From Avena insularis (lineage: Eukaryota > Streptophyta > Magnoliopsida > Poales > Poaceae): DNA of 64,000 bases. The stretch covers positions 378,683,331 through 378,747,330 of the forward strand of contig CM042688.1 in the NCBI GenBank assembly GCA_023614405.1, in the 5' to 3' direction. The notes beneath the pieces were generated by a model. It did no database searches, was not told the origin of the DNA, and saw only the letters and a program-made list of their open reading frames with translations. Within the stretch, counting starts at the first letter, position 1; every line of letters begins with the position of its first letter. Position numbers and translations under genes: made by a program. This document shows positions 49,623 to 59,126 of this stretch, in pieces.

Positions 49623-50108
49623 CCTCGATTTGGACGGCGTGGCGGCGGCGGCACCCGGAGATGGGCGAGGAACCGCGGGCGAGGTGCGGGGCGACCTGTG
49701 CTAGCTCCGGGATGCCGGGCTCGGGCGAATTGGGCGGTGCGGCGGCGGCAGAGTGTGGTGGCGGCGTGGGGAGGGAGAGAGCGAGCAGTTACGTGCGGTG
49801 AAATTTCAGCGTGCCCTAGATATGGAACCACCGTTAGATTCGCTCGAGCGGCCCTTACAAATACAGGCCGATTTGGATTTTCATTCTCGGCCCGAAAAAA
49901 TAAATTCTGTTTTGCCTCGTTTACGGTTACTGATCGGCGTCCTTTTTCAGCCCCAACCCGTAAACTGGCGGTTAATTTTCGGTTTCGGCCCTTTTACGGG
50001 CTCTGCTAGAGATGCTCTAAGGACGATCAGCATGTAGTTCTTCACTTCTACGTGGTTCGGAAAAAAAAGACAATGATCATACAAGACATCTAAATTTTGA
50101 TTACTTCT

Positions 50109-50113
50109 AAAGT
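50109..50113. repeat. Target site duplication AAAGT, left copy (solo LTR)
   Basis: AAAGT here and at 54165-54169 flank the solo LTR exactly. Confidence 0.88.
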
Positions 50114-53100
50114 TATAACATCCTCGAATCGACCTTATGCAGATTTTAGCGATTCCCGCCAAACCCGCATAGAAATAATTTAAGGATGTCCACTAGGAAC
50201 TTGCGTGCAGGTGGAGAACAAAGTAATACTATTACACAATAGTTCATGATGGAACCCACAAGAACATATATATACAACAACGAGTCAACGAGTCAATAAT
50301 ACAGATATACAATACAAAGATCCAAATCACCTTAAAAATGATACAACATCCGAGCACGGACAAGATGCAAATTGAGCTAAGAGTCCTGAAGAATAACCAA
50401 TGGCATCCATAACCCAGCCTAGGCCAAGCCGGAAGGGTAACCTTGCTAACTATTGAATTGTATGCACTAGCCAACGCAACCAAAAGTCCGAACTGATGGA
50501 AAGGGCTAGGCAATATATTTCAACACTCACCCTACGTCTTTCGCCCTTTGTCCTATTGTGATGTATGTTTGGGGAGCCGCAATATTTGTTTTTAATTCTT
50601 GCGTCGGTCAGGATTTGATCCTAAGACCTCCTCCTCTGATACCATATTGAATTGTATGCACTAGCCAATGCAACCAAAAGTCCGAACTGATAGAAAGGGC
50701 TAGGCAATATATTTCAACACTAACGACATCAAACTCATATCTGTTAAACAAAAGGGGTGTCGATAAAGGGAAAAGAAAAAAGTTAGCGATCAGTACTGAG
50801 GCCAGTACACGGCGAGTCTAGAATTCGGTGGCTCTCGCCTACATATGTATGACGGACTGAAGCGGCAGTGAAGCATGCACTAAACACTCTATAGAGACTC
50901 GATACAACTGTCAGCTATTAGATAGGGATAAGAGAGACCTAGTCGAAATTAACCTGATACTAACACCAAACATACCCATCCTAGTTTTTTCCCCTCGAGA
51001 CCAAACGAGAAAGTCATCCCGAGGAACTCATACAGTTGGTAGTTTTATTCATTCATTTCATGGTAGTTTTCCAACTTACTAGTCATATCAGATCCAAGTC
51101 AAATTATAACAATAATTCTTTAGTTATAGTTTTCTATGATCGAGAAACTGTGCTCCAAGTCGTCCATAACCGCCGACATGGCTTTTCGAAAAGATTTAAT
51201 CTGACAGGGGTATACCAAAGTTTCCACACGCACTTCCACTCTTTCTGCCAGATCAATTAACATACACCCATAGGTATGTCGGCGGGGCTTCGGACACGAC
51301 GCTTTCCTAGACCAAAAGCAAGTACATGGGGGCCACCCCACTAAGCTACCCATAACAAAGTCGGCCGGCTTCGAAGACGGACCCAGAGGTTGCGAGATTG
51401 ACTAAGAGATCAGAGGCCATAGGTATAATTCTCAACATAATGACCCACATCCTAAACAGTACAGTAGTAAACGATCATCGAGTAACAGATAATAAACATG
51501 GCATGAAAACTTCAAACTAGTTTGTGGCCCCCAGTACAGTATTTTGAAATCAGGTAATAAGTCGATAGGGGTGCCCACACACCCCACATGTGGTTAGCAC
51601 GCTCGATCTCAGAACATGTGTCAAGAACTCGGGTCCTAGGTGGACACAAGTGGGCGGGTAAAAACCAAATAACATTTATTACCCACGGGTGCCTTTGCAT
51701 TAATTATATCTACTCCCAACATTAATTATTAAACTGTAATTAAAGCCATGATCATCTCCACCATTAAACATGTGTCAACCCTCAAAAACGGTGGAACATC
51801 GATGACACGAAGAAACACCTGAGCAAGCAACTATGATTCGCAGGGCCAACTATCTATCAAACAATAGGTAATAGGAGGTGTCCAAGGCAATATAGGCTGC
51901 AAGGGATATAACGGGTACGAAAATACTAAAGCATCGCAACATGGGTAGCAATAGATCAACAGAAGGAAATAAATACTATAAATGTAAAATAGGTAGAAAG
52001 GGGGAGATTCCTCGCCTAGTGAACATTGCTGAAGGTTCATTCGAAGACACTCGCATCAACTCATCAGCCTAATCCGTAAAGACACAAGGCACTAAAATAA
52101 ACACCGGATGTAATATTTAATATACGACAGAAGACCGGGCATGATACATGTATGATGCATGACATGACAAAGAGGCGATGCGATTAGGCAATGTTAAGCG
52201 AAATCGGGATCCCGACAATTAATTAGGTGATTCATGTTGTTTACATACCCTGAAATTTAAATATTGACTTAACAGGGCAAAACATGATGGTTCACTACAC
52301 AAATTTAAATGGAGGCAATATAAGACTAGAATACCATAGTCTCCATATTTAATTATTAGGTGAGTCGACCAAGTACCCCCAAACCACCAAACATGTATGC
52401 AATCATGAACAATTTAATATGCAACAAGTTTGTATTTCATTTATGAAAATAGGAGCTCAAAAGGGGTCACACATTAGGGGGTTTGGCGATCTTGGGCTCC
52501 GAGGGGGTTTGGTCTTCGGGGTTTCGCTTTTGAGTTCCGGGCTCAGGATCTGGATCATCGGATCCATGTTAACGATCTTCTGGTTCCACCTAATCCGTCA
52601 TAGAGGACTTGGAGTGTGGCGCCATACGGTTCGTGTAGGAGTCCTTGGCATTCTGTGGTCTTCGACTCTATGTAGATCTTGCAATCGGCGCCAACGGTCT
52701 TCAGATTACATCGAATGTCGGTCCTGGCGGGGTACGGGTTTGGGGTAATCAAGCTTCCTAAGTACATCTCTGAAGAAGATCTTGGGGTGATAGGGCTAGC
52801 AACACGGGAACACGGACAAGTAATCTGAAACTGGCGTGATGTCCAAACGCTTCTCTAGCCGAAGTGCTTGCCTTCAGATGGTCTCAATGAAAATGCCAGC
52901 CAGCCAACGGAGCAGTTCATCGGCTACATCACAGATGTCCTTCATAGGGATAGACCTGAGGAAGGCCTACATTGGCGAGACGTGACACATGTGAGGGTGG
53001 TGGAGGTGACGCTGGTGGTGGCTCACGGAAGAGCCGAGGAGGAAGGGCTCTAGGGTTGGTGAGCTCAAGCTATGCCGGAGCGCAGCCGCATGGTTGAGGG

Positions 53101-54164
53101 CTTGTTGGGCGGTGTCCAGCGGCGCAGAGATGAGTGGTGGCGGGGTCGAGGCGACGGAGAGGCGTACATCACAGGCAAGACAGAGCGAGGGCGCCGGTGT
53201 GCGAGTGAGGAGCATCGCTGCAGGGGTCACGAGCAAGCGGAGGTGGCGCGGTGCAGGGGCTCGTGGCCAAAGGGCGAGGCGATGGTGGGCCTGAGCACGA
53301 GGAGCTGCGTAGAACGGCGAGGCGGCAAGCTCGGGGCAGAGGGCATCGAGGACGGCGCAGAGGAGATTGTGGGAGAGGAAGTTCGTGCGGCGGAAGTGGC
53401 CCGAGAATGCGGCGTCGGCCCACGAACGCAGCGCCGGCGCTGGCGGCCAGTGGAAGCTTCGGAACGATGGGGAAGAGGAGGGAGATGAGGGTTGGGTCAC
53501 GCGATGGGATCGGCATGGGCTCGGGTACCAGGGAGAAGAAGGTCGGGTAGGAGATCGTGTGTGGGTCTGGGTCGCATAGCGTGCATGCTTGCGTGGTTGC
53601 GGGGTTATAGGGTGTGGTCGTTTCCACCTCACGTGCGTGAGTGTGTGTGCCGCTGGGTTAGGGTGCACCGCGTGTGTGAGTGTGTGTGTGTAGCGTGGCA
53701 GTGTGTGGCGATGGGGTGAGTGGGTGTTGCCTGGTGGTTGGTGGCGGCAGGGGTGTGGAGTGGGGCGGGTGCGTGTGGTAGGTTAGGGTTTGGTGGGGAT
53801 TAGGGTTAGGGTTTACATATGGGTGGTAGGTGGCCAGCTGGCTGGGTCTTTGGGCCTGGCCGGTGGCTGCCTCCCCAGACAAAAATAGGTTTATGATTAT
53901 TATTTTTATTTTTAAACACTTTTGCAAATATTTTTAGATAAATAAAATATTCGGAAAATTCTGAGATTTTGATTTGAAATAAAAGAAAGAATATTTAGAA
54001 AACAAAGATATGCTTTTGGGAAATAGATTTAGGCAAACATATGCTTGATGCCATGATGATGCTCAAATATAATATGGCATGATGACATGAGCATGCTATC
54101 ATGTTGATGCATAAAATAAAAACAACAAACGATTTTCTAATAGTGGTTTTCCCGGGGTGCTACA
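50114..54164 (-). mobile_element. Solo LTR related to element A (4.05 kb)
   Basis: It starts TATAACATCC (TG changed to TA) and ends GGGGTGCTACA on the plus strand, flanked by AAAGT on both sides. It shares collinear segments with the element A LTR, for example TCGAGAAACTGTGCTCCAAG (51138 and 7438) and the terminal ATGGCATGATGACATGAGCA segment. No internal region, primer site of its own or polypurine tract is present, so it is the product of recombination between two LTRs. The GC-rich part (about 52900-53830) yields many ORFs on both strands and TTAGGG-like and TG repeats. None looks like a gene. Confidence 0.9.
50451..50719 (-). mobile_element. SMART/TRIM miniature LTR retrotransposon (269 bp)
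   Basis: Two 75-bp direct repeats (50451-50525 and 50645-50719) start TGTTGAAATATATTGCC on the minus strand. They enclose about 119 bp. The minus strand continues from the right-hand repeat straight into TGGTATCAGAGG (50633-50644), a tRNA primer site. The element is flanked by CTAAC at 50446-50450 and 50720-50724. No coding sequence. The size and structure match the very small grass LTR retrotransposons called SMARTs. It is nested in the solo LTR, so it moved after that LTR arrived. Confidence 0.9.
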
Positions 54165-54169
54165 AAAGT
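54165..54169. repeat. Target site duplication AAAGT, right copy (solo LTR)
   Basis: This pairs with 50109-50113. Confidence 0.88.
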
Positions 54170-54281
54170 TTAGCAAGGTGACTAAGTCACCGGAATACTT
54201 GGGTAATAAGTAGGTGGTAGCTACATCTGAAGACAATACAACATTAACCCAGTGAAGACAGTGTTTCGAGACAACTATGTA

Positions 54282-54428
54282 CTTCCTCCGTTTCAAAATA
54301 TGAGATGGACGAATGTATCTAGATATCTTTTAATGTGTAGGTTTAGAATGAACTTACAAACTAAAATGCATCTAGATACGTTTGTTTTCACAAAATTTAA
54401 AACACCTTATATTATAAAATGGAGGGAG
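54282..54428. mobile_element. Stowaway MITE
   Basis: It is 147 bp with ends CTTCCTCCGTTTCAAAATAT and ATATTATAAAATGGAGGGAG, bounded by TA (54280-54281 and 54429-54430). The inner TATCTAGATA/ATCTAGATAC motifs are those of the common grass Stowaway families. Confidence 0.9.
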
Positions 54429-54479
54429 TAGACGTAACAAAGGCATATATAGCTGATCAACGGGAGGTCAAATAAGATC

Positions 54480-55420
54480 TTACAAGAGCCTTCTCGCCGA
54501 GGCCTTTCAAAAGGGCCACTAGAACATCTTGTTCCGACGGACCTTTAGTCAGGCTGAGACCGCGGACTTCTTGAGACTCAGTTCCTCGCTCCTAGGATCT
54601 CTTTCTTCAGAGAGGGATTCTGTCTCTTGGCGTCTATCATCAGTGGGCGGTTTCTCGGTTAGCTCGGCCTACAGGAAGTTAGGTTGGACCGCCCTGCTTT
54701 GGAAGGCTCCTCTCCCTTTGAGTACCTGGATTTTTCTTTGGCAACTTCTCCGAGATTGACTGCCAACTAGCGTCGAAGTGGCTAAACGCAATGGACCTGG
54801 TGATCGCATGTGTCCATTATGTGGGACCCCGGAGGCGTGTACCCACATTATATTCACATGCACGGCGGCTCAGTTCTTGTGGAGCTTTATTCGGGATGCC
54901 CTGGGGCTTGCGTGGCAGGCCTAGGATCTCGCAGAGTTCCTCCAGAATGAGACCAACCGTACCGAAAGCGGCGTTGCCTCTTCTGGCTAGTGTTTACAGC
55001 ATTGGCTTGGACTCTCTGGAATGTTAAGAACAAGATGGTGATCGGGCGGATCTTTCCTAGCCGTGCTTCTAACTCCCTTTTTATTTCCTCTTCTACTTGC
55101 AGCAGTGGTACCCGCTGGCTAGACAGCGGGATCGGGAGCACCTAGACGGCACCCTCCGAACCCTGCGAGAGGCGGCGCGCCCCTTCTCGGCACCTGACTC
55201 CCCATGACTTAGGCGTCTCCGAGGCCTCCGGGTGGGTCTCAGTGCTTTTTTTTATCTTTTTGGGTTATTTTGTGTTGCGGCCCCAACGGATTTTGTTGTT
55301 CTCACTCCTTTCCGTTGGCTCCGGCCGGATGTGTGTTGTGTTCGATCTTGGTTGTAACTAGATGTTGCTTTATTTATATAGCATGGCGCGGGCCTGTTTC
55401 GAGAGATATACTTTCTGCCT
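54480..55420 (+). mobile_element. LINE 3' fragment with ORF2 zinc-finger remnant
   Basis: Plus-strand frames contain SVSWRLSSVGGFSVSSAYRK, LWKAPLPLSTWIFLWQLLRD, then after a stop CPLCGTPEACTHIIFTC and the downstream AAQFLWSFIRDALGLAW. This is the zf-RVT end of a plant L1-type ORF2 of a family different from the 46378-48848 LINE. Several TGA/TAG codons break it (for example after LLRD near 54760). The last 200 bases, ending near TTTATTTATATAGCATGGCG, look like the 3' UTR. No target duplication could be assigned. Confidence 0.8.
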
Positions 55421-55424
55421 TCTA

Positions 55425-55717
55425 TTCCCTCTGTTTCAAAATAGTACTATAAGATTTTTCTTTTTGAAATGATATATGTAGATGACTTTTAATGCGTAAT
55501 TTTAAAGCAAAATAAGTGAGCCTACACTAAAATATGTCTAGATACAAGTGTTTCAAAAAAGTTACTCCCTCCGTTCCAAAATAAGTGACTTAAGTTGTCT
55601 AGATTCGGATGAATCTAGATACTAAAACAGGTCTAGATACATACAAATCTAGACAAATCAAAGTCACTTATTTTAGGACGAGGGAGTACAAAACATTTTA
55701 TATTTTAAAAGAGGAAA
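55425..55717. mobile_element. Stowaway MITE interrupted by another Stowaway
   Basis: The left end TTCCCTCTGTTTCAAAATAG follows TA at 55423-55424. The right end TTATATTTTAAAAGAGGAAA is a decayed complement, followed by TA at 55718-55719. A complete second Stowaway interrupts it at 55565-55686. Confidence 0.78.
55565..55686. mobile_element. Stowaway MITE, nested
   Basis: It is 122 bp with ends CTCCCTCCGTTCCAAAATAA and TTATTTTAGGACGAGGGAG and inner arms GTGACTT and AAGTCAC, bounded by TA at 55563-55564 and 55687-55688. It is better preserved than its host, so it is younger. Confidence 0.93.
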
Positions 55718-55972
55718 TATAAAATTAAAAAACAGCGAGAGCATCTCTATCGATTCAATACACAACATCCATTTGTTAGGTGTACAGCAATGATGCTGAG
55801 CTCGATAGCAACTTCCCAGGGAAAGAGCCTCACTCTGTATCTGAATGAGTAAAATACATCGGAAGCCATTGGATTTGTTACCCTAGCTCGCCTTAGTCAC
55901 TCTACTTAGCAATTATGTAAAGGCTTAAGCCTGAGCAAAAGGCAACCTCCTGAGGGCACTCACGTGCCCTAT

Positions 55973-56215
55973 TAAGAGCAAGTACAATAAGGTCCGGTCA
56001 GTAGACTATAAGACTTATTTGTGTTTAGTTAGATGAGAGAGAAGAGGAGTGAGTGCTTAGTTAAGAGCCAGCTACAGCACATGCTCTTAGGCACTATGTG
56101 AGAGTGAAAAGTAGATCATACATTAATAAAGTAGATATTTTGACATCTAACTATTATACATGTTGGCTATTAGATTAACTCTAGATAACAGTGGGCTTAT
56201 AATGAAGCGTCCTTA
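55973..56215. mobile_element. MITE-like fragment
   Basis: The opening AGAGCAAGTACAATAAGG, the middle AGATGAGAGAGAAGAGGAG and CACTATGTGAGAGTGA, and the end GGCTATTAGATTAACTCTAG resemble a common short grass element with GAGCAAGT-type ends. The right terminal repeat is not recognisable. The left neighbour (55740-55972) is unassigned. Confidence 0.45.
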
Positions 56216-57897
56216 TAGCGACCCAAATCAGTGGCCGGCACTGTAGCGATATTGGAGTACTATAGATTCGGCCTTTCAGTAATAGGAGCCTCACGCGTTA
56301 ATAGCCGTGCGCCGCGCCTAGCACGTCCCTTTGCTCTCCGTTGCCCTCCTTTTTTCCTCCAGTCAATTCCGCCGCTTTGACCCGTCCCATGGATAGGGTT
56401 CAGCCGCCTCCCCAAGCCACGGCTCTGCCGGGATGAGCTCCCTCAGTACCGCCTTGCTCGCCGCCGTTTCATGCCATGGAGGTTGCGAACGGTGTACCGC
56501 GGTGGCTCTTCTTCTCCTGCGGCAGCGCCTCGAGCGACGCGGGGGACCGGCTCAGTCGCTCAGTTTCCAAGGGGGGTTCAACGCTTGCTGCGTGTGCACG
56601 CGGGCCTCGCCTCCATGCAGGTCCCAGTGTTCGGCTCCGACTCGGGGAGGATCTGCTACGGATGGTGGGATATGGCGACCGCGTGGTGTTCCTATTTCGG
56701 GATACACCTGTCAGCTTTGAGCCACGTTCTACCATGCCTTGATTCACGGGGGCGACCAGCGCAGGCGCGGCCGGCAAAAGCCGCTTGATATTCATGGTAT
56801 GGAGTGTGTTGACCCGAACTGGATATTTCTAATGTGCATGCATGCTATATGTTCGACTAAATGCCTGCTAAGAGTATTGTGGGTGACCATAGCAGAAAGG
56901 TACTCATTGGGTAGCTCAATTCTATGTCGATTATGGTCAGTCTTTGATGCTGGCTGGTTCTGTGTAATCGTGAGAATGGTTTGAGAACTAAACCAAATCT
57001 CCACCAAACCCACGTGAGCGAAGTTAGCACCCGAACCAAAACCAAACCCATTTGATACGTACGTTTGCCCAACCAAAATCAGACTTGATTTATTTTTCAC
57101 CCAAATCGAACTCAACTAAGGTCTTCACCTGTGGGTTGGAACCATTATCGGAAATGGTTTTAGAACTATACGATCAAATGGGTTGACTAGCTAAGGGGTT
57201 AGCTCACTACAGTTGCCACCACCGCATGCAAAAGTATGCACACCACGGGAAGGGAGCTAGCTAGCTATAGGTGATGCCTCCGGGCGACACAGGGAGCAGC
57301 GAGGGACGTCGGGCGGTGAAGTCGTGTCTGACACGTTGGGAGTCCGGCACGCCGCCGGGAGTCATGTCCGGCCAGGAAGTCCTCCAATGCCGTGAGTCGT
57401 GTTCGTGTCCGAGAAGCTGGTTATTTTCTTCACGAGCATGGGTCCGGCGTTCGCCACTTCGCCTCATTCTTATCGACGCCGATGGCATCCGGCAAGGCCA
57501 CCACGAGTCTTTGGTCTGTGTCACTAGCAAAACGCCATGGCTTCCATGTACGACTGCAATGATGGTCAGCTGTGCGCGAGGGCGGGGCGCAGTACATGTC
57601 GTCGGCCGTCGCCCCGGCGAACAGCACGCTCTCGGAGTAGCTTAGTGTGGATGCCGGCGAGTTAAGTGCTCTCGACGCGGGCGGCGGCAAGAGCCCTCAG
57701 CTTGGCCTCGCGCGCCGTGCTTGCCTCGGCCTCGACGGTCAAGTTGTGCGCTCACCCACGGCGCCATGTGACTGAGGTGCGTCGCGACACGCCGGAACTG
57801 GCGGCCGCTGTTTTGTTCAGCTGCTTCGTCTTGCCCACAATCGCCGCCTCTTATTCTCCCTGTACACACCTGTTTCACCGCCGCCACTTGTTAGCCT
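56216..57897. other. GC-rich, gene-like but unassigned DNA
   Basis: 56300-56800 and 57270-57890 are GC-rich with overlapping open frames on both strands (for example 56471-56788 plus, 57430-57690 minus). None matches a family I know. Base composition and CpG content resemble the 5' ends of grass genes, so decayed or captured exons are possible. 56985-57150 is a stretch of A/C-rich phrases (CCAAAACCAAACCC). A similar stretch recurs at 58630-58850 in the same orientation. Confidence 0.4.
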
Positions 57898-57898
57898 A

Positions 57899-58231
57899 GG
57901 TGGAGAAGACTCTGACATTGAGGATGCCAAGGACATGGGCTGGCCAGCGGTAGCAGAATCTGTCTCGGGGCCGGGGACGGCGAGCTACAAATGGTGGCAA
58001 CTGCTGTCGTGAGGGCTGGCAAGGCGAGCCGCGCATGCGGCCGCGGCTGCGGTCACAGAGGAAGCGGCTGCGGTGACTGAAGATAAATTAACAGAAAATA
58101 TCCCCTCTCTCGAAGACAGCAGCGGCACGGGCGACCAGCCCCTCTCGTTGACGACCGGCAGCGTGGAAACGAAGCCCTTGGACGTCATCCGTGTCGCGGC
58201 GAGGTCACCATCGTCGGAAGCAGAGCGGTAA
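57899..58231 (+). pseudogene. Decayed coding-like segment, unknown protein
   Basis: One frame of 111 codons with a single TGA at 58010-58012. It begins GGEDSDIEDAKDMGWPAVAE and includes AAAVTEEAAAVTEDKLTENI and LEDSSGTGDQPLSLTTGSVE, ending at TAA. The composition (acidic, Ala/Thr/Ser) looks like a disordered part of a plant regulatory protein. No domain is recognisable and no start codon is assigned, so this could be an internal exon or chance. Confidence 0.3.
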
Positions 58232-58372
58232 CCTCCCCCTAAAAAACAGAGCCCTTGGTCATCATCGGCGGCGTGTCAATCTCGCCCTCGTAGCAGAGAC
58301 AGAGCTCTTGGCCGTCATCGGCCCTGTGGCAATCTCGCCTGGGGTTGCCGTCATCGGTGGCACGGCGAGCTC
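58171..58372. repeat. Short degenerate tandem repeat
   Basis: Three units start near 58171, 58246 and 58299 with the phrase ACRRAGCYCTTGG followed by TCATC and GGC(A)ATCTCGCC. Unit lengths are roughly 75, 53 and 70. It overlaps the end of the 57899-58231 frame. Confidence 0.6.
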
Positions 58373-59126
58373 TTAGCCTCTTACATGTTCACGTTCTTGC
58401 AGTGGCACTAATAATTTGCTAAGTTACAACTTAATCCTTCATGCATTCTGTAAGCAGAAGAAGATTGATGGAGCCATGACGTTTAGTGGAGGTCGCACCA
58501 GTGCAGTCTGGGTACGCACGATGGGGCGTTCAGGCTGCTGGCTGAGGAAGAAGATAATGAGCGATATGCTCGGCGCCGTTGTCGATCGATCGGAACGACG
58601 ATAGTTAACTTCCGTAATCAGCGCCACATAATGATTGCCTAGGAACCAATCTTTCGAACCGGTTGGCAACTACGGTTTAAGCCTATTTGAAACTAAACCC
58701 GTTGGAACCATACCCAACCACACCCAAACTATATTTACACAAAACCGAATTGATCCGAACTGTTCTCTGTCTCAGCCCATTAGCACCCAAACTAAACAAA
58801 CCCACATGCAGAAACCGAACCAACGGACCCGGTTAAAGGAAAACCATCCCCAGGTTTAGTTCTGTGTCAATGCATAATCATCAAACCATGCTGTTATATG
58901 CACGCATTGTATTGTATTGAAGAATTTAGAAGCTTTACGATAAGTTATAGATGTATCATCGTCGGCTACTGCGAGAGCTCTGTGGTATTTTGGTTTCTTT
59001 GAAATCACGTCAAGGAGTAGGGAGTACCCGGTACTTCTTTGCTTTTGAATTTCTGACAGCAACATTGCCCCTGTAGCGGCAACGGCCGAAGCAGTGAGAT
59101 GTACGACTCGGAGCTCAAGTTCTTAG
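58373..59126. other. No gene seen
   Basis: Only short frames. 58630-58850 carries the A/C-rich phrases also present at 56985-57150. The last 100 bases lead into the AP2-like fragment; an ATG frame at 59099 (MYDSELKFLVSG) is out of register with the AP2 exon. Confidence 0.5.

Larger units (their letters stand above)
48920..50017 (-). mobile_element. PIF/Harbinger DNA transposon remnant
   Basis: The right end reads TTTTACGGGCTCTGCTAGAG then ATGCTC, next to TAA (50018-50020), the usual three-base Harbinger target. The left end is a mutated match (GAGTATTTGG..GAGCTCGTAAAC at 48920-48945). The interior encodes the N-terminus of a Harbinger transposase on the minus strand. The element is only 1.1 kb, so most of the transposase and the Myb-like partner gene are deleted. 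The left edge is less certain than the right. Confidence 0.68.

Noticed and set aside
50620..50650. A tRNA primer site that at first suggested a second large LTR retrotransposon start within 50114-54164
   Set aside because: The flanking 75-bp repeats and CTAAC duplication show it belongs to the 269-bp SMART.
52967..53668. A 233-codon minus-strand ORF with a Pro/His/Ser-rich product
   Set aside because: It is inside the solo LTR and antisense to other open frames in the same GC-rich DNA. The composition reflects base bias, not a protein family.
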